DNA of 51,677 nt from Candidatus Azophilus lithoversatilis. Its GTDB lineage: Bacteria; Pseudomonadota; Gammaproteobacteria; Pseudomonadales; Azotimanducaceae. The stretch is taken from positions 1 through 51,677 of the forward strand of contig JAQAJJ010000021.1 of assembly GCA_028278675.1 (NCBI GenBank), in the 5' to 3' direction. A program made the position numbers and the translations under genes. This document shows positions 9,160 to 18,445 of the stretch, piece by piece. Position 1 is the first letter of the stretch. Every line of letters begins with the position of its first letter. The notes under the pieces were generated by a model. That model had not been told where the DNA came from. It made no database searches and worked only from the letters and a program-made list of their open reading frames with translations.

Positions 9160-9633
9160 TTGAGGATATTGAAATGGACTGGCTTGGCGCTGGGCGCCAT
9201 GGTCATCGTGGCGGGTGCCCTGTACTTGCTTCGCACCGACCCCATCTACATGATCAGCGGCAAGCGCCTCTCCGGGGACGAGCAGCCCTATCCCGCCGAC
9301 TGGTCGATGTGCAATGACCATCAGACAATTGCCGTTGAAGTCCGTGTGGACGACCCCCACTCCGTCACCACCATTTGCTTCATCCATGAAGGCGACCTCA
9401 TCGTCCCGGCCATGAACGGCAGCGAAAAGCAGTGGCCGGGTATGGTGGTCCGGGACCCCCGCGTCCGGGTGAAGATCGGCGATTCGGTATACCCGGCCCG
9501 CGCCGATCGCGTTATGGATGTCTCGATGCCGGACCTGCTTCCTTCCATCGCCGCAAAGTACCCGCAAATCGCGCAGCGGGACCCGGCCGATGCGCCCCAG
9601 GACGTCTGGCTGTTCCGAATCTCGGCCCGCTGA
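9160..9633 (+). CDS. Small membrane-anchored protein of unknown function
   Basis: About 157 aa with one N-terminal membrane helix (WTGLALGAMVIVAGALYLL) and a soluble domain. TTG 9160 is preferred because GGAGA at 9149-9153 precedes it by 6 nt; TTG 9142 is the alternative and no ATG is available nearby. The domain contains VEVRVDDPHSVTTICFIHEG, then GDLIVPAMNG and DPRVRVKIGDSVYPARADRV. That order of short strands resembles the split-barrel fold of flavin/F420-binding proteins, but this is a weak impression. The C-terminus (DVWLFRI) looks complete. It sits between the yyaL-like and SnoaL-like genes, so no context points to a role. Confidence 0.65.
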   Translation: MRILKWTGLALGAMVIVAGALYLLRTDPIYMISGKRLSGDEQPYPADWSMCNDHQTIAVEVRVDDPHSVTTICFIHEGDLIVPAMNGSEKQWPGMVVRDPRVRVKIGDSVYPARADRVMDVSMPDLLPSIAAKYPQIAQRDPADAPQDVWLFRISAR

Positions 9634-9660
9634 ATTGCCTTAATGGCTTTGAAATTGGGA

Positions 9661-9712
9661 TTTTTATGCGCATAAAAGTACGAGATATAGGTATTTTTTG
9701 GCGCACAAAAGT
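9661..9712. repeat. Two 19-nt palindromic motifs 33 bp apart in an AT-rich gap
   Basis: Copy 1 (9661-9679) contains the perfect 16-nt palindrome TTTTATGCGCATAAAA. Copy 2 (9694-9712) reads TTTTTTGGCGCACAAAAGT and differs from copy 1 at three positions. Their starts are 33 bp apart, about three helical turns. The gap (9634-9731) is much richer in AT than its surroundings and lies just upstream of the SnoaL-like gene. This is the layout expected for a pair of operators or a tandem duplication. No regulator is identified. Confidence 0.55.
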
Positions 9713-9731
9713 GTAAGCCGGGAGCCTGCCC

Positions 9732-10859
9732 ATGAGTGAATTCAACGTTGCCGGGGCCATTCAGGAATTGGTCGCCAAGGACCAAATCAAGCTGGCCATC
9801 GCCCGGCTGCAGCGGGGGCTCGACCGGCGCGACGCCGCGCTGCTCGGTTCCGCCTTCCACGAGGATGCGGCGGTGGACTACAGCTTCTTCAACGGCTCGG
9901 CGGCGGACTTCAGCGCCATGATGACCGGCGGGCCGGACGGGCCTGCGCATCAGGTCACCATGCACCGCCCCACCAACCTGTGGATTCGCGTTGCAGGCGA
10001 TCAAGCCATATCCGAGAGCAGCATCATCGCCTATTCGCCGAGCGGCGAGGGGGCGGATGCCGTGCAGTCGTTGATCGGCGGGCGCTACTTGGACCGCCAC
10101 GAATGCCGAGGCGGCGACTGGCGGCTCACGCACCGCACCTACGTTCTGGATTGGAACATCAACCAGCCGGGCACCGGCACGGCGCTGGCCACCTTCAGCG
10201 AGCCGGTCGTTCGCGGCGGCTGGCGCGGCGACGATGCCGGTCTGCGGCAACTGGCCGATTGGGGCCTCCATGAGGGGCCCTACGAAGAGCAAGGAGGAGA
10301 CGTGGAGATATCGAAGGCGCTCGCGGCCAAGGCCGAGGCGGCCTTCGCCCGCAGCGAAATTCATGACCTGATCGTGGCCCTCTCCAGGGCGATGGACCGG
10401 GGCGACGAGGCGTTGATGCGCTCGTTGTGGCATCCGGGCGCCAAGGTGGAAGGGGGCGGCTATTTTTCCGGCTCCGCGGAGGATTTCTGCACCTACATGA
10501 CGGACACCATGCGCAGCATGGTGCGCATGGCCCACACAGTGGCCAACGAGTGGATCCGGGTGGATCGCAACGCCGCCGTGGCGGAGACCTACGTCATCGC
10601 CATTGCCACCAGCCGAACCGATGAAGGGGACCAGGACGCCCTGGTCGGCGGACGCTACCTGGACCGCTTTGAAAGGCGGGACGGCGAATGGAAATTCACG
10701 TTCCGAACCTTCGTTCACGACTGGCAAATCGAGCAGCCGTCAACCGACCAGCGCGACGACCCGCACGGCATGTACGCCGCGCTCACCCGGCGGGGGAGGC
10801 TTCACCCGGACGATCCAGTTTACGCCTTTTGGAACTCGTTGCCGTCCGCCACGGCATAG
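9732..10859 (+). CDS. SnoaL-like/NTF2-fold protein with an internal duplication
   Basis: A 375-aa protein made of two tandem SnoaL-like domains, about 10-165 and 205-355. The copies still match clearly: GRYLDRHECRGGDWRLTHRT against GRYLDRFERRDGEWKFTFRT, each followed by a V-x-DW-x-I-x-QP ending. Both open with a DLIVALSRAMDRGDE-type helix and an F/Y-F-x-GSA-x-DF turn. Such NTF2-like domains are found in dehydratases, isomerases and ring-cleavage accessory proteins; no catalytic residue can be assigned here. ATG 9732 has GGAG 7-8 nt upstream. The two palindromic motifs just 5' may regulate it. Confidence 0.85.
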   Translation: MSEFNVAGAIQELVAKDQIKLAIARLQRGLDRRDAALLGSAFHEDAAVDYSFFNGSAADFSAMMTGGPDGPAHQVTMHRPTNLWIRVAGDQAISESSIIAYSPSGEGADAVQSLIGGRYLDRHECRGGDWRLTHRTYVLDWNINQPGTGTALATFSEPVVRGGWRGDDAGLRQLADWGLHEGPYEEQGGDVEISKALAAKAEAAFARSEIHDLIVALSRAMDRGDEALMRSLWHPGAKVEGGGYFSGSAEDFCTYMTDTMRSMVRMAHTVANEWIRVDRNAAVAETYVIAIATSRTDEGDQDALVGGRYLDRFERRDGEWKFTFRTFVHDWQIEQPSTDQRDDPHGMYAALTRRGRLHPDDPVYAFWNSLPSATA

Positions 10860-11036
10860 GGCCTGTTGGCCGGAGTTTACCGAGGAAAGAGATAGACAGC
10901 AGAAAGCTCGACTGGCGTCCGGCCCAGGATGGCATGACTCTTGAGCCTCCTGCTGATGGGGCCGAAATCAAGGTGTCCGAGGGGTGAGCGCTGCCAGACC
11001 GATTTGTGTCACGTTTTCTTGCACAGGGGGGATCGA

Positions 11037-13022
11037 ATGAAGCGCACGTTCAGACTGTGGTCGGGTTCAGTATTGACAGCCGCGCTAGTGGCCACCGTCG
11101 TCGGCTGTTCTGACGACGAAAGCGTTTCCAGCAGCAAAGCTCCTCCTGAACCGGCGGCGCAAACTGTCTCTGAAGTGTCTGCGCCCGGACGCGACCGCTT
11201 CGCCTACTTTGGCGACCTCCACGTCCACACCACCTACTCGATGGATGCCTTTCAATTCGGCACGCTGGCGACCCCTGACGACGCTTACCGCTACGCCCAG
11301 GGCGAGGCCATCAAGCATCCGGGCGGCTTTGACATGCAGCTCGACCGTCCTCTGGATTTCTACGCGGTAACGGATCATGGCTTTTACCTTGGCGTGGTTC
11401 GAGCAGGGGCCGATACCTTGACGGAGATATCCCAGTTCCCGGTCATGGAACCGCTCCACAATATGAATGCCCCCGAGAACCTAACGGTCGAAAGCATACC
11501 GACGCGCGACTTTCGCGCGTTCATCGGGGGGTTCGGAAAGGCGATGGCCGGCTCCGAGCCGCTAAAGGCGGAGGTGGACGGAATCATGCGCACCACCTGG
11601 CTCGATGAAGTGCGTGCCGCCGACCGCCACTATGAGCCGGGAAAGTTCACCACCTTTGCCGCCTATGAGTTCTCCAGCACCAAGGAGGACGGCGGCAGCA
11701 TGCACCGGAACGTCATCTTCCGCGGCACCGAAAACCTGCCAGCCATGCCTTTCAATCGGCTCATGTCACTTGATCCGGAGGATCTATGGAATTGGATGGA
11801 TGACCTGAGGGAAAAGGGCGTTGAGAGCCTGGCCATCCCGCACAATTCCAACAAGTCCAATGGGCAGATGTTCGAACTGGCCACTTGGGCCGGCGACCCG
11901 ATGACGCTTGCGCACAACGAAAGGCGGGCACGTAATGAACCGCTTGTGGAAATCACGCAAGTGAAAGGCACCTCGGAGACGCATCCGGCCCTGTCGATGA
12001 ACGATGAGTGGGCTGGCTTTGAAATCGACCCCTTCAAGGCGGGCGGCGGACCCTTGACCATTGCCAGGCCCGCGGGTGGCTATGTTCGTGATGCGATGAG
12101 AAAGGGGCTCGTGCTGGAAACTGAAGGTTTCGGCAATCCATTCCGCTTCGGCTTTATCGGATCTTCCGACACGCATACCGGTGCGGGTTCGTACGATGAA
12201 TCGAATTTCTTCTCAAAGGTGGGCCTTCTGGACTCGACGCCGGTCCTTCGTGGCTCCGTGCCGATCGGCAGTGAGCACCTGCAAAGCCTCCGCTTGAACG
12301 ATGCAGATGACTCCGCGTTCTATATCGGGTCCGATGGCAGGCGCTATCTGCCTCGCAACACCTCAGCCTTTGGCGCATCGGGCTTGGCGGCGGTGTGGGC
12401 TGAGGAAAACACCCGTGAATCCATCTATGACGCCTTCCGCCGCAAGGAAACTTTTGCGACCTCCGGTCCGCGGATACGGATTCGGTTTTTCGCCGGGCAT
12501 GACCTCGACGGCACAATGCTGGAAGCAGCGGACGGAGTTGCCCGCGCCTACAGCCAAGGTGTATCGATGGGGGGAGACCTGATGGCGAAACTTGGAGATG
12601 CGCCTTCCTTCATCGTTTGGGCCGCTAGAGACGCGAATTCGGCAGCGCTGCAGCGTGTGCAGATCATCAAGGGCTGGCTCAAGGACGGCGAAACCCACGA
12701 GCAAGTTTTTGATGTTGCTTGCTCGGACGGATTGACGGTTGATGCGACGACCCATCGTTGTCCGGACAATGGCGCCAAAGTCAATTTGATTGATTGTTCC
12801 CACTCAGCGGACCGAGGCGCGGCCGAGTTGAAGGCGCTCTGGCAGGATCCTGAATATGACGCAAGCGAGCGGGCGTTCTACTACGCACGGGCACTGGAAA
12901 ACCCGACGTGCCGTTGGTCAACTTGGGATGCACTGCGCGCCGGTGTGCCACCACGCGACAATCTTGAATCGATTCTTCAGGAACGGGCTTGGTCATCCCC
13001 GATTTGGATTGATCCGCAATAG
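11037..13022 (+). CDS. DUF3604 domain lipoprotein
   Basis: About 661 aa from ATG 11037, which has a GGGGGGA ribosome site 5 nt upstream and is followed by a lipoprotein signal: KR, a hydrophobic run, then the lipobox VVGC with C24 and SDDES. The mature protein starts with a PHP-like metal-binding signature, YFGDLHVHTTYSMDAF. Further motifs of the family are AVTDHGFYLG, YEFSS, IPHNSN and GSSDTHTG. DUF3604 proteins look like PHP-type phosphoesterases, but their substrate is unknown. The protein should be anchored at the periplasmic face of a membrane. The frame is open upstream to 10941, but the lipobox decides the start. Confidence 0.9.
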   Translation: MKRTFRLWSGSVLTAALVATVVGCSDDESVSSSKAPPEPAAQTVSEVSAPGRDRFAYFGDLHVHTTYSMDAFQFGTLATPDDAYRYAQGEAIKHPGGFDMQLDRPLDFYAVTDHGFYLGVVRAGADTLTEISQFPVMEPLHNMNAPENLTVESIPTRDFRAFIGGFGKAMAGSEPLKAEVDGIMRTTWLDEVRAADRHYEPGKFTTFAAYEFSSTKEDGGSMHRNVIFRGTENLPAMPFNRLMSLDPEDLWNWMDDLREKGVESLAIPHNSNKSNGQMFELATWAGDPMTLAHNERRARNEPLVEITQVKGTSETHPALSMNDEWAGFEIDPFKAGGGPLTIARPAGGYVRDAMRKGLVLETEGFGNPFRFGFIGSSDTHTGAGSYDESNFFSKVGLLDSTPVLRGSVPIGSEHLQSLRLNDADDSAFYIGSDGRRYLPRNTSAFGASGLAAVWAEENTRESIYDAFRRKETFATSGPRIRIRFFAGHDLDGTMLEAADGVARAYSQGVSMGGDLMAKLGDAPSFIVWAARDANSAALQRVQIIKGWLKDGETHEQVFDVACSDGLTVDATTHRCPDNGAKVNLIDCSHSADRGAAELKALWQDPEYDASERAFYYARALENPTCRWSTWDALRAGVPPRDNLESILQERAWSSPIWIDPQ

Positions 13023-13066
13023 AGTCAGCGTGTCATGATATTCAATCCGCCCCAATAGGAGACCCC

Positions 13067-14167
13067 ATGGAAATGCGTGTGCTTGGCCGTACGGGCGTCA
13101 GCGTCAGCAAGTTCTGCTTCGGCGCGGGCATGTTCGGCTATTTCGGCAATGCCAGCCAGACGGACGCGGACCGCATGGTGCATCGCGCGATGGACGCGGG
13201 CATCAACTATTTCGATACGTCCGACGTTTACTCGCACGGTGAGTCGGAATCCATGCTCGGCAAATCGCTGCGGGGCCGGCGTGACGACGTGGTTCTGGCA
13301 ACCAAGTTCAGCCTGCCCATGGACGACAGTCCCAATCATCGCGGCAACTCCAGACGCTGGATTGCCCACGAGGTGGAGCAAAGCCTGCAACGGCTGGGAA
13401 CCGACTACATCGACCTCTACCAGGTGCATCGGCCGGACGCCAGCACGGACATCGACGAAACCCTCGGTGCGCTGTCCGACCTGATCCATCAGGGCAAGGT
13501 GCGGATGATTGGCACTTCCACCTTCCCCGCCGAGCAGCTGGTTGAGGCGCAATGGGTCTCCGAAAAGCGGGGCCGGGAACGTTTTCGTGTGGAACAGGCG
13601 CCTTATTCGGTGTTTGCCCGCCGCGTCGAGGTAGATGTGCTGCCAACCTGCCAGCGTTACGGGATCGGCGTGGTGGTTTGGAGCCCCTTGTCCCAGGGCT
13701 GGTTGACCGGCAAGTGGCGCCGCAACGCGAAACCCAATGACACGCACCGCCAAAACCTGCAGCCCCACCTCTATGACATGGCGCGATCGGACAACCGGCG
13801 CAAGCTCGACTTGGTGGAACAGCTCGACATCGTTGCGCGGGAAGCGGACATCTCCTTGATGCATATGGCCCTCGCCTTTGTGTCGGCTCACCCGGCGGTG
13901 GCTTCGGTCATCATCGGGCCGCGCACCCCTGAACAGCTGGAGGGGCTGCTCGAAGGGGCCGACGTGGTTCTAGGCAACGCCACCCTGGACGCCATCGACC
14001 GGATCACAGCACCCGGAGATAACGTGAGCCACGACGATGACGGCTACCTAGCGCCTGAGCTTGCGGACCCCGCATTGCGCCGCCGCGACCATGCGCCCCA
14101 GGTTCACGAAGCGGCCAGGCAGACCCTCGACAACATCCAAGCCTATCGCGAGCAGCAAGAAAAATAG
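13067..14167 (+). CDS. Aldo/keto reductase
   Basis: A 366-aa NAD(P)H-dependent aldo/keto reductase. The start MEMRVLGRTGVSVSKFCFG is typical. The catalytic tetrad is visible as D and Y in YFDTSDVYSHGESE, K in LATKFSLP and H in YQVHRPD. The cofactor end contains VASVIIGPRTPEQL. The C-terminal tail after 320 (APGDNVSHDDDGYL) is a little longer than minimal members of the family. AGGAGA at 13057-13062 supports ATG 13067, with ATG 13073 possible. Only 8 nt separate it from the PQQ-repeat gene, so both were probably one transcript before the island inserted. The substrate is unknown. Confidence 0.92.
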   Translation: MEMRVLGRTGVSVSKFCFGAGMFGYFGNASQTDADRMVHRAMDAGINYFDTSDVYSHGESESMLGKSLRGRRDDVVLATKFSLPMDDSPNHRGNSRRWIAHEVEQSLQRLGTDYIDLYQVHRPDASTDIDETLGALSDLIHQGKVRMIGTSTFPAEQLVEAQWVSEKRGRERFRVEQAPYSVFARRVEVDVLPTCQRYGIGVVVWSPLSQGWLTGKWRRNAKPNDTHRQNLQPHLYDMARSDNRRKLDLVEQLDIVAREADISLMHMALAFVSAHPAVASVIIGPRTPEQLEGLLEGADVVLGNATLDAIDRITAPGDNVSHDDDGYLAPELADPALRRRDHAPQVHEAARQTLDNIQAYREQQEK

Positions 14168-14175
14168 GCGCCAAC

Positions 14176-15306
14176 GTGACTGATGAAGGGAGTCGCTGGC
14201 GGCGGTTCGAGTTGCTGGCGTTCGGTCTGCTCTGCGGCTTGACGTCGCCGTTGCCGGCGCACGCCCAATGTGATGACCGGGGCAGCTTCGATTCGGTTTA
14301 TGCCGAGGCTTGGGGCATCGACAAGCGCAATACCCGCTATCAGCCGCGATCTTCTCTGAACTCGACGAACGCCAAGCGCTTGGCACTCAAGTGGGTGTAC
14401 GGACTGGCGCAGGAAACCCCAAGGTTCTATCCCTTCGACTTGGCGACCGGCGCCGCGCTCTGGTATCTGCCCACCATCGAGCAGCCCGCCACGCAGACCG
14501 GGCGCCACTTCCTGCTCGTCGAGAAACACGGCCCCAGTGGGGCCTCGGTATGGTCAGCTCCCGCCTACGATGAAGAGCGTGGCCTGCTGTACTTCGGCAC
14601 CGGGCAGAATTTCTCGCATCCGACCACGGGCACGAGCGATGCGCTGTTTGCAGTGAGCGCCCAATCTGGCGAAATCGCTTGGGTGCGCCAGTTCACGGCG
14701 AACGATGCCTACACGGCGGCATGCAACATCGCTGCCCTGAACCACCCCAACTGCCCGGATCCCATGGGCCCCGACGTGGACTTTGGCGCGCCTGCGGTGC
14801 TGACGCGCACCCGCTCCGGCAGGCCACTGCTGCTGGCCGGTCAAAAGTCGGCGGACGTGCATGCGGTCGTTCCGGATACCGGGGAGCGGGTTTGGATCCG
14901 CAAGCTCGGGCGGGGCGGCATCATCGGTGGCGTCCATTGGGGGCTTGCGGTCAACGAGCGGCAGGGTCTGGCGTTTGTGCCGGTGAGCGACAAGGCGCTG
15001 GCCGGATTTCCGGCGCCAGGGAAGCCGGCTCCAGGGCTGTACGCGCTCGATTTGGAAACCGGCGCCGTGCGCTGGTCCTACACGCGCGAGTCGCGCTGCA
15101 GCGACCGGGAATGCGTTTTTGGCCTCTCGGCCGCCGCCGTGGCCGCCAACGACATCGTCGTGTCCGGCAGCATGGACGGATACCTCATGGTCCATCAGGC
15201 CGCCTCCGGGGAGTTGTTGTGGGAGCACGATGCGTGGGGTGTGACTGCAAAACTCCGAATGGAGTCGAGATTGGGCCGTTGTGCCCTGCACACCGCCATC
15301 GCCTGA
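14176..15306 (+). pseudogene. PQQ-repeat beta-propeller protein, 5' part, cut by the island
   Basis: GTG 14176 starts a signal peptide (LLAFGLLCGLTSPLPAHAQ), then beta-propeller repeats of the PQQ-dehydrogenase type: LYFGTGQNFSHPTTGTSDA, VHAVVPDTGERVWIRKLG and LDLETGAVRWSYTR. Native sequence stops at 15237, after WEHDAW. The last 22 codons (VTAKLRMES..) belong to the island. The 3' end of the same gene resumes, in frame, at 35677. The N-terminal region also seems to have lost a block: LKWVYGLAQETPRFYP passes straight into FDLATGAALWYLPT, where a full-length relative would have several more blades. A periplasmic oxidoreductase-like protein, probably non-functional. Confidence 0.85.
15231..15237. 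repeat. Left direct repeat of the island (attL core candidate)
   Basis: TGCGTGG ends the native part of the PQQ gene and is matched exactly at the right junction (35670-35676). Left of it lies PQQ coding sequence (..GAGCACGA). Right of it the sequence departs from the family. It is either the crossover core used by the tyrosine recombinases or a target-site duplication. Confidence 0.75.
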
Positions 15307-16048
15307 AACGTCGGCCCCGCAAGGGATTGGAGCCGTCGCGGCGATTGAGCGAGACGACCGGACCGCGATCGTCGAGCGCGGTCCGCATTGTCGTTCGCGA
15401 TCCAAGGTAACAGAACGCGCCGCGCAGCGGAAGCGCGCGGCGTCGTTGATCACACATGGCGCGCCGGGCGCCGGGATTGTTCTCGCAGCGCAGACGGTTC
15501 GTCTCACATGTTCCAGAAACCCAACCGACGCGTTTCACATGTTCCCGCAACGCAGAGGCCAACGCGGATAGCACGGGTATTGCTGGCGATTCGGTCGGCT
15601 TTCACTTGTTACCTCATGCGCAGCGGTCTGCGGCACACACGTTACCGCGGCGTCAGCAGCGAGGGTGCGTTGGCGATTGCTCGGTTCGCGGTCGCCGGCG
15701 CGAACGGAACCGCGGGCCGACGCGGCGACCGCAGTGTCGGCGGAAGCTTCGACACCGTTTGCGGCAACCGTGCGGATCGGCCCGCGGATGCCGGTGAACG
15801 GCGAAGCCGACACCGGCGACATGCGCTTTGCATGGGCAAGCGGTTCGAAGCGACGCACGACGCCGGCGCAGCTGGCAAGGGCGAGTGTGTCTACGAGCAC
15901 AACGCGAAGCGTTGACGCGAGTGTCATGGGAGGTGCGGCGGGCAGTGCGGAGAGGTCGATGCGGCGCTGCCCGCGCCGCCGCATCGGATCGTGACGGGGA
16001 GGATTGGGCCGCGCCCGAGATCGGCACGGCCCGTTGTCGGTGCGCGGA
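15238..16048. other. Left end of the island without recognisable genes
   Basis: About 800 bp with no gene I can support; the open frames in all six readings have biased, low-complexity products. Structure seen: an 8-bp-stem hairpin at 15360-15384 (arm GGACCGCG) and two direct copies of TCACATGTTCC at 15504-15514 and 15535-15545. Short spaced repeats like these occur at the ends of some insertion sequences, but no transposase remains here. The stretch is best read as decayed element sequence. Confidence 0.5.
15504..15545. repeat. Two direct copies of TCACATGTTCC
   Basis: Identical 11-mers at 15504-15514 and 15535-15545, 31 bp apart, in the gene-free left end of the island. They may be remnants of an IS end or paired protein-binding sites. 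The function is unknown. Confidence 0.45.
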
Positions 16049-16886
16049 CTACGCTGCGATCTTCTGAACCGGGATGCCGAGCGAGGCGGCTTTGCCGATG
16101 AGGTTGTCGGTGATGCCGTTGCCGGGGAAGGCGATGACGCCCTTGGGCAGCAGGTTCAGCAGCTCGTCGTTGCGGCGGAACGGTGCGGCTCGTCCGTGGC
16201 GGTTCCAGTCCGGCTTGCACACCACCTAGTGTACGCCGTGGCGCTCGGCCCACTGCGCGGCGATCTTGTCGACGCCAGGGCCGCCGGCGTGCACCAGCAC
16301 CATGTCGGTGTATTTTGCGCGGACGCGGTCCAGGCTGCGGAAGATGGTGGCGGGGTCCGTGACGTGCTTGCCGCCGGCGATGGCGACGAGCGTTCCTTCC
16401 GGCAGGTGCGCCTTGGTCTCGCGGTCCTGCCTCGTGCGCAGGAAGTCGCGGGCGTCGATGGCGGCGGAGGTCAGCTTGCCGGTGTGGCTGGTGTGGCTGC
16501 CGCGCCTCGGCCGCTAGGTGTCGCTGGTCGCGGCGCGTTAGGCGTCGGCGGCGGTGTCGCGCAGCGCTTCGAACGCGTCGCGGCGGTCGCCGAGCTCGCG
16601 CGCCCGGTCGGTCGACGCTGCGGTCGAGTCGCCGGACCGGGGCATCGAAGGCGTTGACGAGGCCTCACAGCAGGTGCTCGCGCTCGTCGGCGAGCTGGAA
16701 GCCGTCGGGGCCGACACCGTCGGCGAGGATGCGGAACGCTTCGCTTACAGCCGTGACGGCCTCGTCGCGGTCCCAGATGTCCCTGGGGTCGAACTCGTCG
16801 CGTTCGGGGGTGGTGCCGTAGAGCGCCGCGGTCTCGCAGATGACCGCGGTGGAGGACTGCGCTTGGTAAGTGTCGATGTCGTACAT
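16049..16886 (-). pseudogene. DUF2493-family gene, broken by four stops and a frameshift
   Basis: ATG 16886 has GGAGA upstream and begins MYDIDTYQAQSSTAVICETA, the usual N-terminus of plasmid/ICE DUF2493 proteins. The C-terminus is also clear: LVHAGGPGVDKIAAQWAERH, then VVCKPDWNRHGRAAPF and IAFPGNGITDNLIGKAASLG, a Rossmann-like nucleotide-binding fold. Between them are TGA (16665), TAA (16538), TAG (16514) and TAG (16226), and a one-base frame change near 16600. By comparison with the expected family sequence, the stops replace W, Q, W and Q, so each could come from a single C-to-T or G-to-A change. The gene is typical of alphaproteobacterial plasmids, which suggests the donor. Not functional. 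Confidence 0.8.
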
Positions 16887-17174
16887 GTGAGAGTCTCCTG
16901 TCTTGAGTGTTTGGGCCATCTGACCCGTTGTGCCGTTGCGGTGCTCGCTCCGGCGTATGTCTCATTGGGACACGCGCGCGCAGCGCAGCCACCGCGCAGC
17001 GGCCGCAACGGAGCGAAGCGCAGTGGAGGACCTCGCAGGGGTTGGCGCAGTGAGCATGTGTGGCACGATGGGACAGACAGAGGAGAGAGCTTTGTTTGGG
17101 TTTGGCCCGGCCTCTTTTCGGGCCTTCCGGCAGGCGCGGTGCCCGGGTTGCGCCCGAACCTTGCCGCCTCGCAC

Positions 17175-17399
17175 TCAGCGATTCGGGTGTGACAGCAGAC
17201 GCTCCTCGGCCACCTCGCGGATGCGGTCGCGGTCGTGCACCGCTTTCCAGCCCCTGGGATCGTCCTCAAGCAGGACCAGATAAACCCGCTGTCCGGGGTT
17301 GAGGATGTCGTCGTGGGCTTAGACGTCGCCGACGTAGTCGCCGTCGGCATAGATGCGGGGTTCGTCCGGGCGGACGCGCTTGAAGGTGATGTCGCTCAT
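17175..17399 (-). pseudogene. Small plasmid-type hypothetical gene with one in-frame stop
   Basis: ATG 17399 (GGAG 6 nt upstream) opens MSDITFKRVRPDEPRIYADG and the same frame ends at TGA 17175-17177 with VAEERLLSHPNR, giving 74 codons. TAA at 17319-17321 interrupts it after YVGDV; the downstream half (AHDDILNPGQRVYLVLLEDD) is plainly the same protein. Small proteins of this kind often lie beside DUF2493 genes on alphaproteobacterial plasmids; no function is known. It reads in the same direction as the broken DUF2493 gene 290 nt downstream. The gap 16887-17174 shows nothing coding. Confidence 0.65.
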
Positions 17400-17992
17400 G
17401 ATGGACTCCATGTGGGATGCGGATGCCGTGGGCCCTTCCTCCCGGACATGTGGCGTTCGCCCGAAATCCGCTTCACTCTCACTCCCTGCCGGGGCGGTTC
17501 CGCGGACGGGAGCGGAAGGACTCGAAGCCGGCAGCAGAAAGAAAGGGCCGACGCGCGAAGCGCCGGCTCTTCGGCCTGGCGCCTTCTGCGTCGACGGGGA
17601 CGATGTCGCCGTTGGCCCGGGACAAATACCGCTGAATGACGTAGCGGTCGTCGTCCAGGCCACCGCCGACGAAATGGGTGAGAAAGGTGCGTGCGTCTCC
17701 GCGCGGTGCGAGTGCCGCCTGCATCGTGCCGTGCTCCTTGAGTCGGGTGAGAGGGAACGGTGGCGGCACTCCTCTCCCGGAGCGTCGACCACCACCCTGC
17801 TTCCGGCCAAACTCGCCCTCTTTCTGGTGCCAGCCGATCTCAGGCCGCAGGCCCGACGAGGTCGCTTCGACGGCCATACGGATGCGGACGAGTCGGCGAA
17901 CCTTTCCGGCGGTGCAATTGGCGGGTGGAAGCCGCGTTGCCGAAAAGCCACAGGGCGACTGTGCGGAGACCGCGCCTGCATCCGAAGCCAGA
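17400..17992. other. Gap with a possible gene fragment
   Basis: No complete gene. On the minus strand, about 17570-17730 reads MQAALAPRGDARTFLTHFVG and then DDDRYVIQRYLSRANGDIVP, which looks like real protein but has no good end or partner. It may be the start of another decayed plasmid gene. The rest is biased sequence with no support. Confidence 0.35.
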
Positions 17993-18021
17993 TTGGTATC
18001 ACACACACTCAGTGCTATAAA
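17993..18021 (+). promoter_or_regulatory. Putative promoter of the relE-xre pair
   Basis: TTGGTA (17993-17998), a 17-bp spacer and TATAAA (18016-18021) make a good sigma70-type promoter about 35 nt before the toxin start. This is the only AT-rich spot in the region. Confidence 0.55.
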
Positions 18022-18055
18022 ATGGCTACGATGGCAGGCGCTCGCGGGGTCAGGA

Positions 18056-18445
18056 TTGCAGACGTTCAAGACCAAGGCGTTCGCGCGCTTCGCGAACCGC
18101 GAGGGACTGGAGGACGATGCGCTGTGCGACGCAGTTCACCTTGCTCGGAAAGGCCTGATAGATGCCGACCTCGGCGGAGGCGTCATCAAGCAGCGCATCG
18201 TGCGCAAGGGTGGCGGTCGTTCCGGCGGGTTCCGGACGATCATGCTGTTTCGCAGCGGCGAACTGGCGTTTTTCGTCTACGGTTTCGCCAAGAGCGACCG
18301 GGACAACATGCGGCGGGACGAGCTCGTGACCTTCCGGTTGCTGGCCGACGAATATCTGTCGCTGGACCAACCCGACCTTGCGGCAGCGCAGGCGGTTGGA
18401 GCGATTATCGAGGTGAAATGCAATGACCAAGCAGTACAAGAGTGA
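18056..18445 (+). CDS. RelE/HigB-like type II toxin
   Basis: About 129 aa from TTG 18056 (no in-frame ATG nearby). The sequence QTFKTKAFARFANREGLEDD, then LIDADLGGGVIKQRIVRKGG, RSGGFRTIMLF and FFVYGFAKSDRDNMRRDEL matches the RelE-like toxins of the DUF1044 kind. These inhibit translation by ribosome-dependent mRNA cleavage. The fold is complete. The 3' end overlaps the XRE gene by 23 nt. The toxin-first order is like higBA. A promoter lies just upstream. The tail beyond about residue 105 is longer than minimal members. It stands out as intact among broken neighbours, as expected for an addiction module. Confidence 0.85.
   Translation: MQTFKTKAFARFANREGLEDDALCDAVHLARKGLIDADLGGGVIKQRIVRKGGGRSGGFRTIMLFRSGELAFFVYGFAKSDRDNMRRDELVTFRLLADEYLSLDQPDLAAAQAVGAIIEVKCNDQAVQE

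Noticed and set aside
9661-9712. CRISPR array
   Set aside because: Only two imperfect copies and no cas genes; the motif is palindromic and operator-like.
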